From the NCBI GenBank assembly GCA_003972865.1, contig QOAX01000039.1, positions 1 through 5,026 of the forward strand: a stretch of DNA of 5,026 nucleotides, read 5' to 3'. The notes under the pieces are model-generated. The model was not told where the DNA came from. It saw only the letters and a list, made by a program, of their open reading frames with translations, and ran no database searches. The stretch comes from Verrucomicrobiota bacterium. GTDB taxonomy: Bacteria > Verrucomicrobiota > Verrucomicrobiia > Limisphaerales > UBA1096. This document shows, piece by piece, positions 1 to 5,026 of the stretch; positions within the stretch are counted from its first letter, which is position 1, and every line of letters begins with the position of its first letter. The position numbers and the translations under genes were made by a program.

Positions 1-307
1 GCGGCGACAACTCCTCGATCTGAAACTCGACCATCGGCAGCAGCTCGTCCGGCTCGCATTCCGGCAGCTCGACCACACGCAAAAAAACCTTCTCCGGCGG
101 TAGGGTGGCGATGTTGAGCTTGCGGCTGAGCAGGTCGCTCCAGTCCTTGCCCACCGCCTTGGCCGGCGGATCGTCACCCTCGGCCACGCGCAGGTCGCCG
201 GTGAGCTTTACCTTTTTCGACGAGACGGAGAATTGACACAACCGGCTCCCCTCGGTCGCCGGCTCGAGCAAATTGCAACTGCTCCATTTGGTTTTCTTCC
301 CTGCCAT
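1..307 (-). CDS. Probable pilus/secretion assembly protein (PilM/GspL-like), N-terminal 102 codons, runs off the window
   Basis: An open frame starts with ATG at 307-305 and stays open to the left edge, giving 102 complete codons. The product begins MAGKKTKWSSCNLLEP and contains NIATLPPEKVFLRVVELP followed by an acidic stretch ending MVEFQIEELSP. The pattern of a 'VFLRVVxLP' strand followed by 'ELxxMVExQxExLSP' resembles the early part of PilM/GspL-type proteins, which form the cytoplasmic/inner-membrane platform that couples the assembly ATPase to the pilus or pseudopilus machine. I do not see the classical actin-like N-terminal G-x-D-x-G motif of PilM, so the exact family is uncertain. The gene starts four bases after the stop codon of the upstream ATPase (TAG, CAGC, ATG), so the two are almost certainly co-transcribed and probably translationally coupled. 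No Shine-Dalgarno sequence is visible. The coding frame is firm; the functional name is inferred from context and one motif. Confidence 0.6.
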   Translation of the reverse strand, partial: MAGKKTKWSSCNLLEPATEGSRLCQFSVSSKKVKLTGDLRVAEGDDPPAKAVGKDWSDLLSRKLNIATLPPEKVFLRVVELPECEPDELLPMVEFQIEELSP

Positions 308-311
308 GCTG

Positions 312-2031
312 CTAGTTTTTCAAATGCTCGTCGGACATGGTTACTCGCAGAATCTCCTCAATGGTCGTCTTGCCATCGACCACCTTCTGCCAACCGTCGT
401 CGCGCAGGGTGCGCATGCCCTCGCTGATCGCGGCCTGGCCGATGATTGACGACGCCTCGCGCTTGAGGATCAGCGGCCGGATGATCTCGCTCATCACCAG
501 CATCTCGTAAATGGCCAGCCGCCCCTTGTAGCCCTGCTGGCGGCAATCCTCGCAGCCGGTCCCGTGATGAAACGTGCCGGACTCGATGATGTGCTCGGGG
601 CAGTTGATCTGCCGCAGATAGTCGCGGTCGATCTTTTGCTCCTCCTTGCAGTTCAGGCAGATGGTGCGCACCAGGCGCTGGGCCATGACCGCCTCGACCG
701 ACGACGCCACGAGAAACGGCTCGATGCCCATGTCGATCAGCCGCGTGAACGCGCCGGGGGCATCGTTCGTGTGCAACGTGCTGAAAACCAAGTGACCCGT
801 CAGCGCGGCCCGGATGGCGATGTCCGCCGTCTCGCCATCACGAATCTCACCCACCATGACCACGTTCGGATCCTGCCGCAGGATGTGCCGCAGGCCGGTG
901 GCAAACGTCAGCCCGATGTCCGAGCGCACAGCGATCTGGTTGATGCCCTTCAGCTCGTACTCGACCGGTTCCTCGATGGTGATGATCCGCTGGTGCACGC
1001 ACGGAGTTGATCGTGCTGAGGAAGGCGTAAAGCGAGGTGGACTTGCCGGAGCCGGTCGGCCCGGTCACCAGAATGATCCCGTGCGGCTTGACGATGAGTT
1101 CGCGCAGGATGGCCTCGTCCTTGGGGTCGAAGCCCAGCTTGTCGAGACTCATGAAAATGGTACCGCGGGTCAGCAAACGCAGCGACACGCTCTCGCCGTA
1201 AACGGTCGGCACGGTAGAGACACGGATGTCGAGTTCCTCGCCCTTGATGCGGACGTTGATTCGGCCGTCCTGCGGGAGGCGTTTCTCGGCGATGTCCATG
1301 CCGGACATGACCTTGATGCGCGAGATGAGCGAGGCCTGATACCGCTTCAACTGCGGCGGCATCGGCGTCTGGTGCAGGATGCCGTCCACGCGGTAACGGA
1401 TGCGGAATTCATCCTCGGCCGGCTCGAAGTGAATATCGGTCGCCCGATCCTTGAACGCCTCCCAGATGACCTGGTTGATGAACTTGATCACGCTGGCGTC
1501 CTGGTCGCCCTCGGTGATTTCCTTGTCCTCGTCGAAGAAAATCTCAAACGGCTCGTCGTCGTCCTCGAGTTCCTCAAGCGTCTCGGCGCCGACGCCGTAA
1601 AATTTCTTGAGCGCCTTTTCGATTTCGCTGCGCGGCGCCAACGCCAGCTTGATGGTGCCGCCGGCGTTGAACTGCACGGCATTGATCATTGCCGAGTCGA
1701 ACGGGTCGCTGACGGCCACCTCGAGCGTGCCGTTCTCGGCGTGGATCGGCAGGACGAAATGCTGGAAAGCCACCTTGGTGGTCACCCGCTTGCGCGCCTC
1801 GGCGGACGGGCTGATCTCTTTCAGGTCAACGAAACGCAAATCCATCGCCTTGGCCAAGCGCTCGAGGAAGGCGTCCTCGGCCAGCCCCTTTTCCCGGGCA
1901 AAAAACGCCAACAACGGTTCCTCGGAACCGTTTTCAGCGGCCACACGCCACTCCTTGGTCAGGTCCGAAAACTCAACCGGTGTGGCCAAATCGGCGTCAG
2001 CCAGAATCTGTTTGATCGATGTAAGTGCCAT
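312..2031 (-). CDS. Type II secretion / type IV pilus assembly ATPase (GspE/PilB family), interrupted by a frameshift
   Basis: This is a hexameric cytoplasmic ATPase that drives pseudopilus or pilus assembly at the inner membrane. Numbering assumes the repaired 571-residue protein. An N-terminal GspE/MshEN-type domain covers about 40-145, followed by an acidic linker at about 150-178. The catalytic core has DIHFEP (199-204), RLPQDGR (251-257), Walker A GPTGSGKS (324-331), TIEEPVEYEL (350-359), Walker B region LRQDPNVVMVGEIRD (383-397), and His box TGHLVFSTLHTNDA (410-423). Paired cysteines at 457/460 and 492/495 form the zinc-binding tetracysteine motif typical of GspE and many PilB proteins. 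The reading frame breaks after V344 at a duplicated GCAC (995-1002). As written, translation leaves frame and stops at 847, losing Walker B, His box and zinc site. Removing four bases leaves 1716 bases, exactly 572 codons. The start at 2031 gives a normal N-terminus; no Shine-Dalgarno is seen. GspE and PilB cannot be separated from this window. Confidence 0.9.
995..1002 (-). other. Frameshift site: tandem GCAC duplication inside the assembly ATPase gene
   Basis: The plus strand reads GGT, GCAC, GCAC, GG here. On the coding (minus) strand the duplicated unit pushes the frame off immediately after the codon for V344. Deleting one unit yields SLYAFLSTINSVHQRIITIEEP, which has the same number of residues between the Walker A helix and the acidic motif as I recall for E. 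coli-type GspE. Deleting only one base would leave one extra residue, so a 4-base duplication is the simplest explanation. It may be a real slippage mutation or an assembly/consensus error. Confidence 0.85.
1849..1860. repeat. Iterated palindrome copy 1 (CTTGGCCAAGCG), inside the ATPase gene
   Basis: An exact copy of CTTGGCCAAGCG with the 10-base palindromic core CTTGGCCAAG at 1849-1858. On the coding minus strand it is read as Arg-Leu-Ala-Lys (residues 58-61 of the ATPase, in ERLAKAMD). The following base is C, so the 13-mer CTTGGCCAAGCGC matches the copies at 3756, 3768 and 4966. Confidence 0.75.
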
Positions 2032-2092
2032 TGTGCTGGCAGCAAGTGAACGGATAAACAGCGGTTTTCGGCAAAAGTTGCGAAAAAAGAGA

Positions 2093-2122
2093 CTAAATAA
2101 CGCCCTCCCAGCGGGATGGGCG
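2093..2122 (-). terminator. Intrinsic terminator downstream of the LysR-type gene
   Basis: On the minus strand the RNA can fold CGCCC-A-TCCC, loop GCT, GGGA-GGGCG, a nine-pair GC-rich stem with a single bulged A and a three-base loop (2122-2101). It is followed immediately by a T-rich stretch TTATTT (2100-2095) and, further on, a run of six T (2088-2083). It lies 30 bases past the LysR stop codon and about 70 bases before the ATPase start, so it should end the regulator transcript and separate it from the secretion genes. The upstream arm is shared with an alternative hairpin, noted in the findings. Confidence 0.7.
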
Positions 2123-2126
2123 CTTC

Positions 2127-2138
2127 CTTGGCCAAGCG
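2127..2138. repeat. Iterated palindrome copy 2 (CTTGGCCAAGCG), intergenic
   Basis: An exact CTTGGCCAAGCG in the 120-base gap between the LysR stop (2152) and the ATPase start (2031). It lies between the stop codon and the terminator stem. It is noncoding on either gene, so protein constraint cannot explain its match to the other copies. Here the flanking CGCTT (2121-2125) can also pair with AAGCG (2134-2138), giving a five-pair hairpin that includes half of the repeat. Confidence 0.75.
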
Positions 2139-2143
2139 ATGCG

Positions 2144-2152
2144 CCCCCCCCC
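2144..2152. repeat. Run of nine C (G run on the coding strand) at the LysR stop codon
   Basis: Nine consecutive C residues on the plus strand. On the minus strand the LysR stop codon TAG supplies the first G of the run, so the remainder is just outside the coding frame. Long G/C runs are prone to slippage and to miscalled length, but here a length change would not alter the protein. Confidence 0.8.
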
Positions 2153-3030
2153 TACTCCCCTGTAAGGATGGTCAGGAAATTCTCCAGCGCCGGGGAGAGG
2201 GCCTTGCTTTTCTTGTGCACCACCGCGACGGGCCGGGCGAGTTGCACATCGCTGAATTTCACGCTGGCCAGGCTGCCCAGCTTGACCTCCTGCGCCACGG
2301 TGACCTCCGGCACAATGGCCACGCCTGTGCCAATCTCCACCGCCCGTTTGACGGTCTCGATGTTGTCGAACTCCATCACCGGGTTGACCGCGATTTTCTT
2401 CTCCCGCAGCACACGGTCGATCCCCCGACGGGTCGGGATGTCGATGTGAAAGCCGACCAGATTTTCCCCCGCGATGTCAGCGAGCTTGATTTGCCCGCGC
2501 TTGGCTAAGGGATGCCCCGGCTCGCAAATCAACACCAGCGACTCCTCCATCAGCGGGATGATGTTCAGCTTGCTGTCCTTCCCCGGATAGGCCACGAGGC
2601 CAAGGTCCACTACGTTGCCCAGCACGTCCTCGAGGATCTTGTCCGCATGGCTGTACTCGACGTGCACGTTCACGGTCGGGAATTTTTTCAGGAACTTTTT
2701 CAGGAACGGCGGCAGCGTGTGCAGCCCGATCGAGTAGATCGTCGAGACGCGAATGTTGCCCGACACCACGTTTTGCAGCGACTGCATCCGGCTGGTCAAC
2801 GCCTCGAAGGTGTTGATGATCTCCTTGCTGTGGTCGTAGAGCAACTGACCCTCCTTGGTCAGCCGAAACATTTTCTTGCTGCGCTCGATCAGCAGCGTGT
2901 CGAAATGTCTCTCGAGCGAACTGATCTGCTGGCTCACCGCCGACTGCGTGATCTGGTTGATCCGCGCCGCGCTGGTGAAGCTCCGGCTTTCGGCCAGATC
3001 GCAAAAAACCCTCAGGCTCTCGATCTGCAT
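2152..3030 (-). CDS. LysR-type transcriptional regulator
   Basis: A complete 292-residue protein, the usual LysR-family length. It starts MQIESLRVFCDLAESRSF, with the winged helix-turn-helix at about residues 5-64 (core SFTSAARINQITQSAVSQQISSLE, 18-40), then a linker helix (about 65-88). The periplasmic-binding-protein-like effector domain runs from about 91 to 290, with SGNIRVSTIYSIG (90-102), DLGLVAYPG (142-150), EPGHPLAKRGQ (170-180) and AVEIGTGVAIVPE (230-242). Such proteins act as dimers or tetramers binding DNA in the cytoplasm and responding to a small metabolite; the ligand cannot be read from the sequence. It diverges from the M16 peptidase gene across 129 bases, the classic layout for a LysR protein that represses itself and regulates its neighbour, but no target is proven. 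The ATG at 3030 fits the family N-terminus; only a weak GGG lies upstream. A terminator follows it, so it is probably monocistronic. Confidence 0.93.
   Translation of the reverse strand: MQIESLRVFCDLAESRSFTSAARINQITQSAVSQQISSLERHFDTLLIERSKKMFRLTKEGQLLYDHSKEIINTFEALTSRMQSLQNVVSGNIRVSTIYSIGLHTLPPFLKKFLKKFPTVNVHVEYSHADKILEDVLGNVVDLGLVAYPGKDSKLNIIPLMEESLVLICEPGHPLAKRGQIKLADIAGENLVGFHIDIPTRRGIDRVLREKKIAVNPVMEFDNIETVKRAVEIGTGVAIVPEVTVAQEVKLGSLASVKFSDVQLARPVAVVHKKSKALSPALENFLTILTGE
2684..2707 (-). repeat. Exact 12-base tandem duplication within the LysR gene
   Basis: The plus-strand unit TTTTTCAGGAAC occurs twice back to back. On the coding strand it encodes FLKK-FLKK (residues 109-116, in LPPFLKKFLKKFPTV). 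It is a multiple of three, so the frame is kept. The segment length matches what I recall for LysR proteins (LPPLLxxFxxxYPxV), so it is more likely convergence of codons in an amphipathic helix than a recent insertion. Confidence 0.7.
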
Positions 3031-3035
3031 AAGCC

Positions 3036-3064
3036 CAGTTAAATTGAAAATCTGCCTGAGTCAA
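3036..3064 (-). promoter_or_regulatory. Possible promoter of the LysR-type gene
   Basis: On the minus strand TTGACT (3064-3059) is a five-of-six match to the sigma-70 -35 hexamer. After 17 bases comes TAACTG (3041-3036), a poor -10 match; a 16-base spacer gives TTAACT, also poor. Transcription from it would begin very near the ATG at 3030, giving a short or absent leader, which would agree with the missing Shine-Dalgarno. The -35 overlaps a TGAGTCA box. This is weak evidence and I would not rely on it alone. Confidence 0.25.
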
Positions 3065-3081
3065 ACATTCTTAATGCAACC

Positions 3082-3114
3082 AACGGGCACGGCTGGGATT
3101 GACCGCTGCCCGTT
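3082..3114. promoter_or_regulatory. Strong inverted repeat in the LysR/M16 divergent intergenic region
   Basis: AACGGGCA (3082-3089) is the exact reverse complement of TGCCCGTT (3107-3114). The stem continues inward with CGG (3090-3092) against CCG (3103-3105), leaving one bulged C (3106) and a ten-base loop, for eleven pairs in all. It sits about 50 bases before both divergent start codons. Possible roles are an operator for the LysR protein, or an RNA structure in a leader transcript. It lacks a proper T tract on the plus strand, so it is unlikely to be a terminator in that direction. Confidence 0.5.
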
Positions 3115-3159
3115 TGTCGCCGTTTAATCAGCCCGCCGGATGGGGCGCTGACTCAACGA

Positions 3160-4422
3160 ATGTATCATATCACCCGATTGCCCAATGGACTCCGATTAGC
3201 CACGGCCGAGTTGCCGCACATGGCCAGCGTCAGCCTGGGCATCTGGTCGGCCGTCGGCAGCCGCTGTGAACGTGCGGGCGAGACCGGCATCAGCCATTTC
3301 CTCGAGCACATGCTTTTCAAGGGCACTCGCCGCCGCTCTGCCGCCCAAATCTCGCAGGAGGTCGAGGGTATTGGCGGCTACATCAACGCCTGCACCAGCG
3401 AGGAGAGCACCTGCTACCACGCCCGCGCCCACGCCAGCCAGGCTGCCAGGCTGATGGATGTGTTGGCCGACATTTATCTTAACCCCGTTTTTGACCGGCG
3501 CGAAATCACCCGCGAGCGCCGCGTCATCAAGGAGGAAATCGCGATGACACTTGATCAACCGTCCCAGCACGTGCTCGAGTTATCCGACGAGATGCTCTGG
3601 CCCGACCAGCCACTTGGTCGCTCCATCGCAGGCAACGAGCGCAGCCTCAACCGCACACGCCGCAGCGAACTGGCTGGCTTCCACACACGCCACTATGTCA
3701 GCGGATCCACGGTCGTGGTCGCTGCCGGTGACATCCGCCACCGTGATCTGATCGACTTGGCCAAGCGCTTGGCCAAGCGCGTCCCCACCGGGAGCCGGTC
3801 GAGCTGGTTCCCCGCCGTGAACGGCCAAGTGCGTCCACAGATCAAGCTGTTCACCCGCGAAATGGAGCAGATGCAGTTTGCGCTGGGCATCCGCACCTGT
3901 TCACGGCACGACCCAAGACGGTTTGCCCTGCGGCTGGCCAACGTGATCCTGGGGGAGAACATGAGCTCGCGCCTGTTCCAGTCCATCCGCGAGGAACACG
4001 GCCTGGCCTACAGCATCTACTCGACGCCCAACTTTTATCACGACACCGGCAGCCTCACCATCGCCGCCGGGCTCGACACCGCCCACACTCAAAAGGCGCT
4101 CAAGCTGACACTCGACGAGCTGCGACGCCTCCGCGAAAAACCACCCGCCGCTGGCGAGTTGCGGCGCGCCCGCGACTACCTCATCGGCCAGCTCGAACTC
4201 AGCCTCGAGAGCACCGAGAGCCAAATGAACTGGGTCGGCGAGCAGTTGCTTGGCTTCGACCGGATCATCCCGCCGGACGAAATCAAGGCCCGACTCAACG
4301 AGATCCGGCTAGGCGACATCCGCCGCGTCGCGCGCGACTTTTTCCGGCCGGAACGCCTTTGCCTCTCGCTCGTCAGCCCGCTCAAGAGCAACCGTGGCCT
4401 GCGTAAATTACTCGAACTTTGA
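3160..4422 (+). CDS. M16 family zinc metallopeptidase (processing-peptidase-like)
   Basis: A complete 420-residue protein, typical of single-chain bacterial M16B peptidases. The inverted zinc motif HFLEH is at 46-50 (H46 and H50 bind zinc, E49 is the catalytic base), and the third ligand is E126 in RRVIKEEI, 76 residues after H50 as in mitochondrial processing peptidase beta subunits. The N-terminal domain also has GGYINACTSEESTCYHA (72-88). The C-terminal half carries SSRLFQSIREEHGLAYSIYS (269-288), the conserved M16 Arg/Tyr region that closes over substrate. All catalytic residues are present, so it should be active, cleaving short or unfolded peptides. There is no signal peptide, so it is probably cytoplasmic. 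Residues 200-207 (LAKRLAKR) are encoded by two adjoining copies of the iterated palindrome. The ATG at 3160 gives the normal family start (YHITRLPNGLRL); no Shine-Dalgarno is seen. The stop lies six bases before the next gene, implying one transcript. The substrate is unknown. Confidence 0.94.
   Translation: MYHITRLPNGLRLATAELPHMASVSLGIWSAVGSRCERAGETGISHFLEHMLFKGTRRRSAAQISQEVEGIGGYINACTSEESTCYHARAHASQAARLMDVLADIYLNPVFDRREITRERRVIKEEIAMTLDQPSQHVLELSDEMLWPDQPLGRSIAGNERSLNRTRRSELAGFHTRHYVSGSTVVVAAGDIRHRDLIDLAKRLAKRVPTGSRSSWFPAVNGQVRPQIKLFTREMEQMQFALGIRTCSRHDPRRFALRLANVILGENMSSRLFQSIREEHGLAYSIYSTPNFYHDTGSLTIAAGLDTAHTQKALKLTLDELRRLREKPPAAGELRRARDYLIGQLELSLESTESQMNWVGEQLLGFDRIIPPDEIKARLNEIRLGDIRRVARDFFRPERLCLSLVSPLKSNRGLRKLLEL
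3756..3779. repeat. Iterated palindrome copies 3 and 4, tandem, forming a 22-base perfect palindrome
   Basis: Two exact copies of CTTGGCCAAGCG lie head to tail (3756-3767 and 3768-3779) inside the M16 gene. The two CTTGGCCAAG cores joined by CG make positions 3756-3777 a perfect palindrome, and 3765-3780 is a second, overlapping 16-base palindrome. They are read as LAKR-LAKR (200-207). The first LAKR fits the family pattern LAER; the second occupies positions where related proteins, as I recall them, have unrelated residues, without changing the length. Confidence 0.8.
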
Positions 4423-4428
4423 CCGCCG

Positions 4429-5026
4429 ATGCCCTGCCCGCTGATCCAGGAAATTGAGACGCGCCACACGCCCGAGTCGCTCATCGCCCGACTCCAAGCC
4501 GAGCCGGGGACGATCCTGCTGCGCTCCGGCACGATGGAGCACGGCGAGCGCTTCAGCTTGGTCGCCGCGCGGCCGTTTCTGCGGTTTGAGTCGTACGGTT
4601 CGCGCTGCGAAATCGAGTCGCCCGCCGGTCGCCGCACGCTGTTCGGTAGCCCGTGGAAACTGCTCGAGAGCCTCGCCGGCCGCTACGAGTTGCTCGAGGA
4701 GATTGACCTACCGTTCCCGCTCGGCGGCTGCTTCGGCTACTTCGGCTACGAGCTAAAACAATTCACCGAGCCGCACCTGCCGCTGACGACCCACAACGAC
4801 CTCGAATTGCCGGAATGCAGCGTCGGCTTTTACGACAGCCTCGTCGTGTTCGATCACAAAATCGACAAGGCGTGGCTCATCTCCACCGGCCTCGGCGAGG
4901 AAGGCGACCGCTCCGACGAACGCGCCCAGGCCGCCGCCGAGTTTTGGCTCGGACAACTCGGTACGCTTGGCCAAGCGCCCGCCGCCGAGTCGCCGCTTGC
5001 CCAAGCGGCGACGCCGCAAGTCACCT
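4429..5026 (+). CDS. pabB: Chorismate-using synthase component I, probably aminodeoxychorismate synthase PabB (N-terminal 199 codons)
   Basis: An ATG at 4429 opens a frame that reaches the right edge without a stop. The visible part matches the N-terminal domain of the TrpE/PabB family: PGTILLRSG (26-34), a GERFSLVAARPFLRFE stretch (39-54), LPFPLGGCFGYFGYEL (94-109) and ELPECSVGFYDSLVVFDH (126-143). The GG-x-x-GYFGYEL turn is the hallmark. Family members aminate chorismate, PabB making 4-amino-4-deoxychorismate for folate and TrpE making anthranilate for tryptophan. The compact N-terminal domain and its GYFGYEL loop favour PabB, but the catalytic chorismate-binding domain lies outside the window, so TrpE or a related synthase is not excluded. 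Residues about 175-199 are an Ala/Gly/Pro-rich linker holding two palindrome copies. The start follows the M16 stop by six bases with no visible Shine-Dalgarno, suggesting coupled translation. The next gene is not visible. Confidence 0.8.
   Translation, partial: MPCPLIQEIETRHTPESLIARLQAEPGTILLRSGTMEHGERFSLVAARPFLRFESYGSRCEIESPAGRRTLFGSPWKLLESLAGRYELLEEIDLPFPLGGCFGYFGYELKQFTEPHLPLTTHNDLELPECSVGFYDSLVVFDHKIDKAWLISTGLGEEGDRSDERAQAAAEFWLGQLGTLGQAPAAESPLAQAATPQVT
4966..4977. repeat. Iterated palindrome copy 5 (CTTGGCCAAGCG), in the pabB linker
   Basis: An exact CTTGGCCAAGCG; with the preceding CG the perfect palindrome spans 4965-4978. It is read as Leu-Gly-Gln-Ala (residues 180-183), a different frame from the Leu-Ala-Lys reading in the ATPase and M16 genes, so the conservation is at the nucleotide level. 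Confidence 0.75.
4991..5010. repeat. Near copy of the iterated palindrome in the pabB linker
   Basis: CGCTTGCCCAAGCG (4994-5007) differs from the other copies at one central base. Its flanks extend the inverted repeat: CGCCGCTTG (4991-4999) is the exact reverse complement of CAAGCGGCG (5002-5010), with CC between them. It is read as Leu-Ala-Gln-Ala (190-193) and lies 28 bases after copy 5. Confidence 0.6.

Noticed and set aside
312..998. The C-terminal part of the ATPase as a separate gene starting at GTG 998
   Set aside because: The GTG codon is the family-conserved V344 position in the middle of the ATPase core. No ribosome-binding site precedes it, and a protein lacking Walker A would not be a sensible ATPase.
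990..1010. Programmed ribosomal frameshifting in the ATPase gene
   Set aside because: There is no slippery heptamer or stimulatory stop or structure evident, and the exact tandem GCAC duplication explains the shift better.
814..2049. A 411-codon open frame on the plus strand, antisense to the assembly ATPase
   Set aside because: Its product has no recognisable domain and is rich in Arg, Asp and His in a pattern typical of a GC-rich antisense shadow. The opposite strand carries an unmistakable ATPase.
2032..2092. A sigma-70 promoter for the ATPase gene
   Set aside because: TTGCCG and TTTATC-like hexamers are present on the minus strand but not at convincing spacing. A promoter is expected between the terminator and the start, but I cannot place it.
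2498..2511. CGCTTGGCTAAGGG in the LysR gene as another palindrome copy
   Set aside because: It has mismatches that break the palindrome, and encodes PLAKRG, a segment commonly seen in LysR effector domains, so protein constraint suffices.
2684..2707. The 12-base tandem duplication in the LysR gene as a recent insertion
   Set aside because: The protein has the normal family length across this helix, so the repeat probably arose by codon similarity in FLKKFLKK.
1..5026. CRISPR arrays, tRNA or rRNA genes, insertion sequences, toxin-antitoxin or defence systems
   Set aside because: I saw no regularly spaced repeats with spacers, no tRNA-like cloverleaf, no transposase and no defence-type domains. 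The repeats present are short palindromes at irregular spacing.

Overview
The window looks like ordinary chromosome from a GC-rich, Gram-negative-type bacterium. I infer Verrucomicrobiota or a near relative at moderate confidence. The reasons are a GspE/PilB ATPase followed directly by a gene with a 'VFLRVVELP' type motif that I associate with verrucomicrobial pilus/secretion clusters, and the absence of clear Shine-Dalgarno sequences before nearly all starts. I see no phage, insertion sequence, CRISPR, tRNA or rRNA, and no convincing sign of a new multi-gene system.

Layout. The left 60% is read on the minus strand. From right to left it holds a LysR-type regulator (3030-2152), a good intrinsic terminator (about 2122-2093), a type II secretion/type IV pilus assembly ATPase (2031-312), and, four bases later, the first 102 codons of a probable pilus/secretion assembly protein (307 to beyond position 1). 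The right 40% is read on the plus strand. It holds a complete M16 zinc peptidase (3160-4422) and, six bases later, the first 199 codons of a chorismate-using synthase component I, probably PabB (4429 to beyond the window). The LysR and M16 genes diverge from a 129-base intergenic region that carries a strong hairpin (3082-3114) and two TGASTCA boxes.

Two things stand out. First, the ATPase gene is frameshifted at a 4-base tandem duplication (GCAC GCAC, 995-1002). Removing one unit restores a continuous 571-residue protein with exactly the family spacing after the Walker A region, so this is either a very recent mutation or a sequence error. Second, the palindrome CTTGGCCAAG, usually extended to CTTGGCCAAGCG, occurs five times in 5 kb, with a sixth near copy. 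It lies in three different genes and one intergenic region, on different coding strands and in two reading frames, and two copies abut to form a 22-base perfect palindrome. That pattern is not explained by the proteins and suggests a genome-wide iterated palindrome acting at the DNA or RNA level.

How the genes work together: the ATPase and its partner would power and anchor a pilus or secretion machine in the inner membrane. The M16 peptidase and PabB form a tight plus-strand pair but have no known shared pathway. The LysR protein is a candidate regulator of itself and of the divergent pair, by position only.
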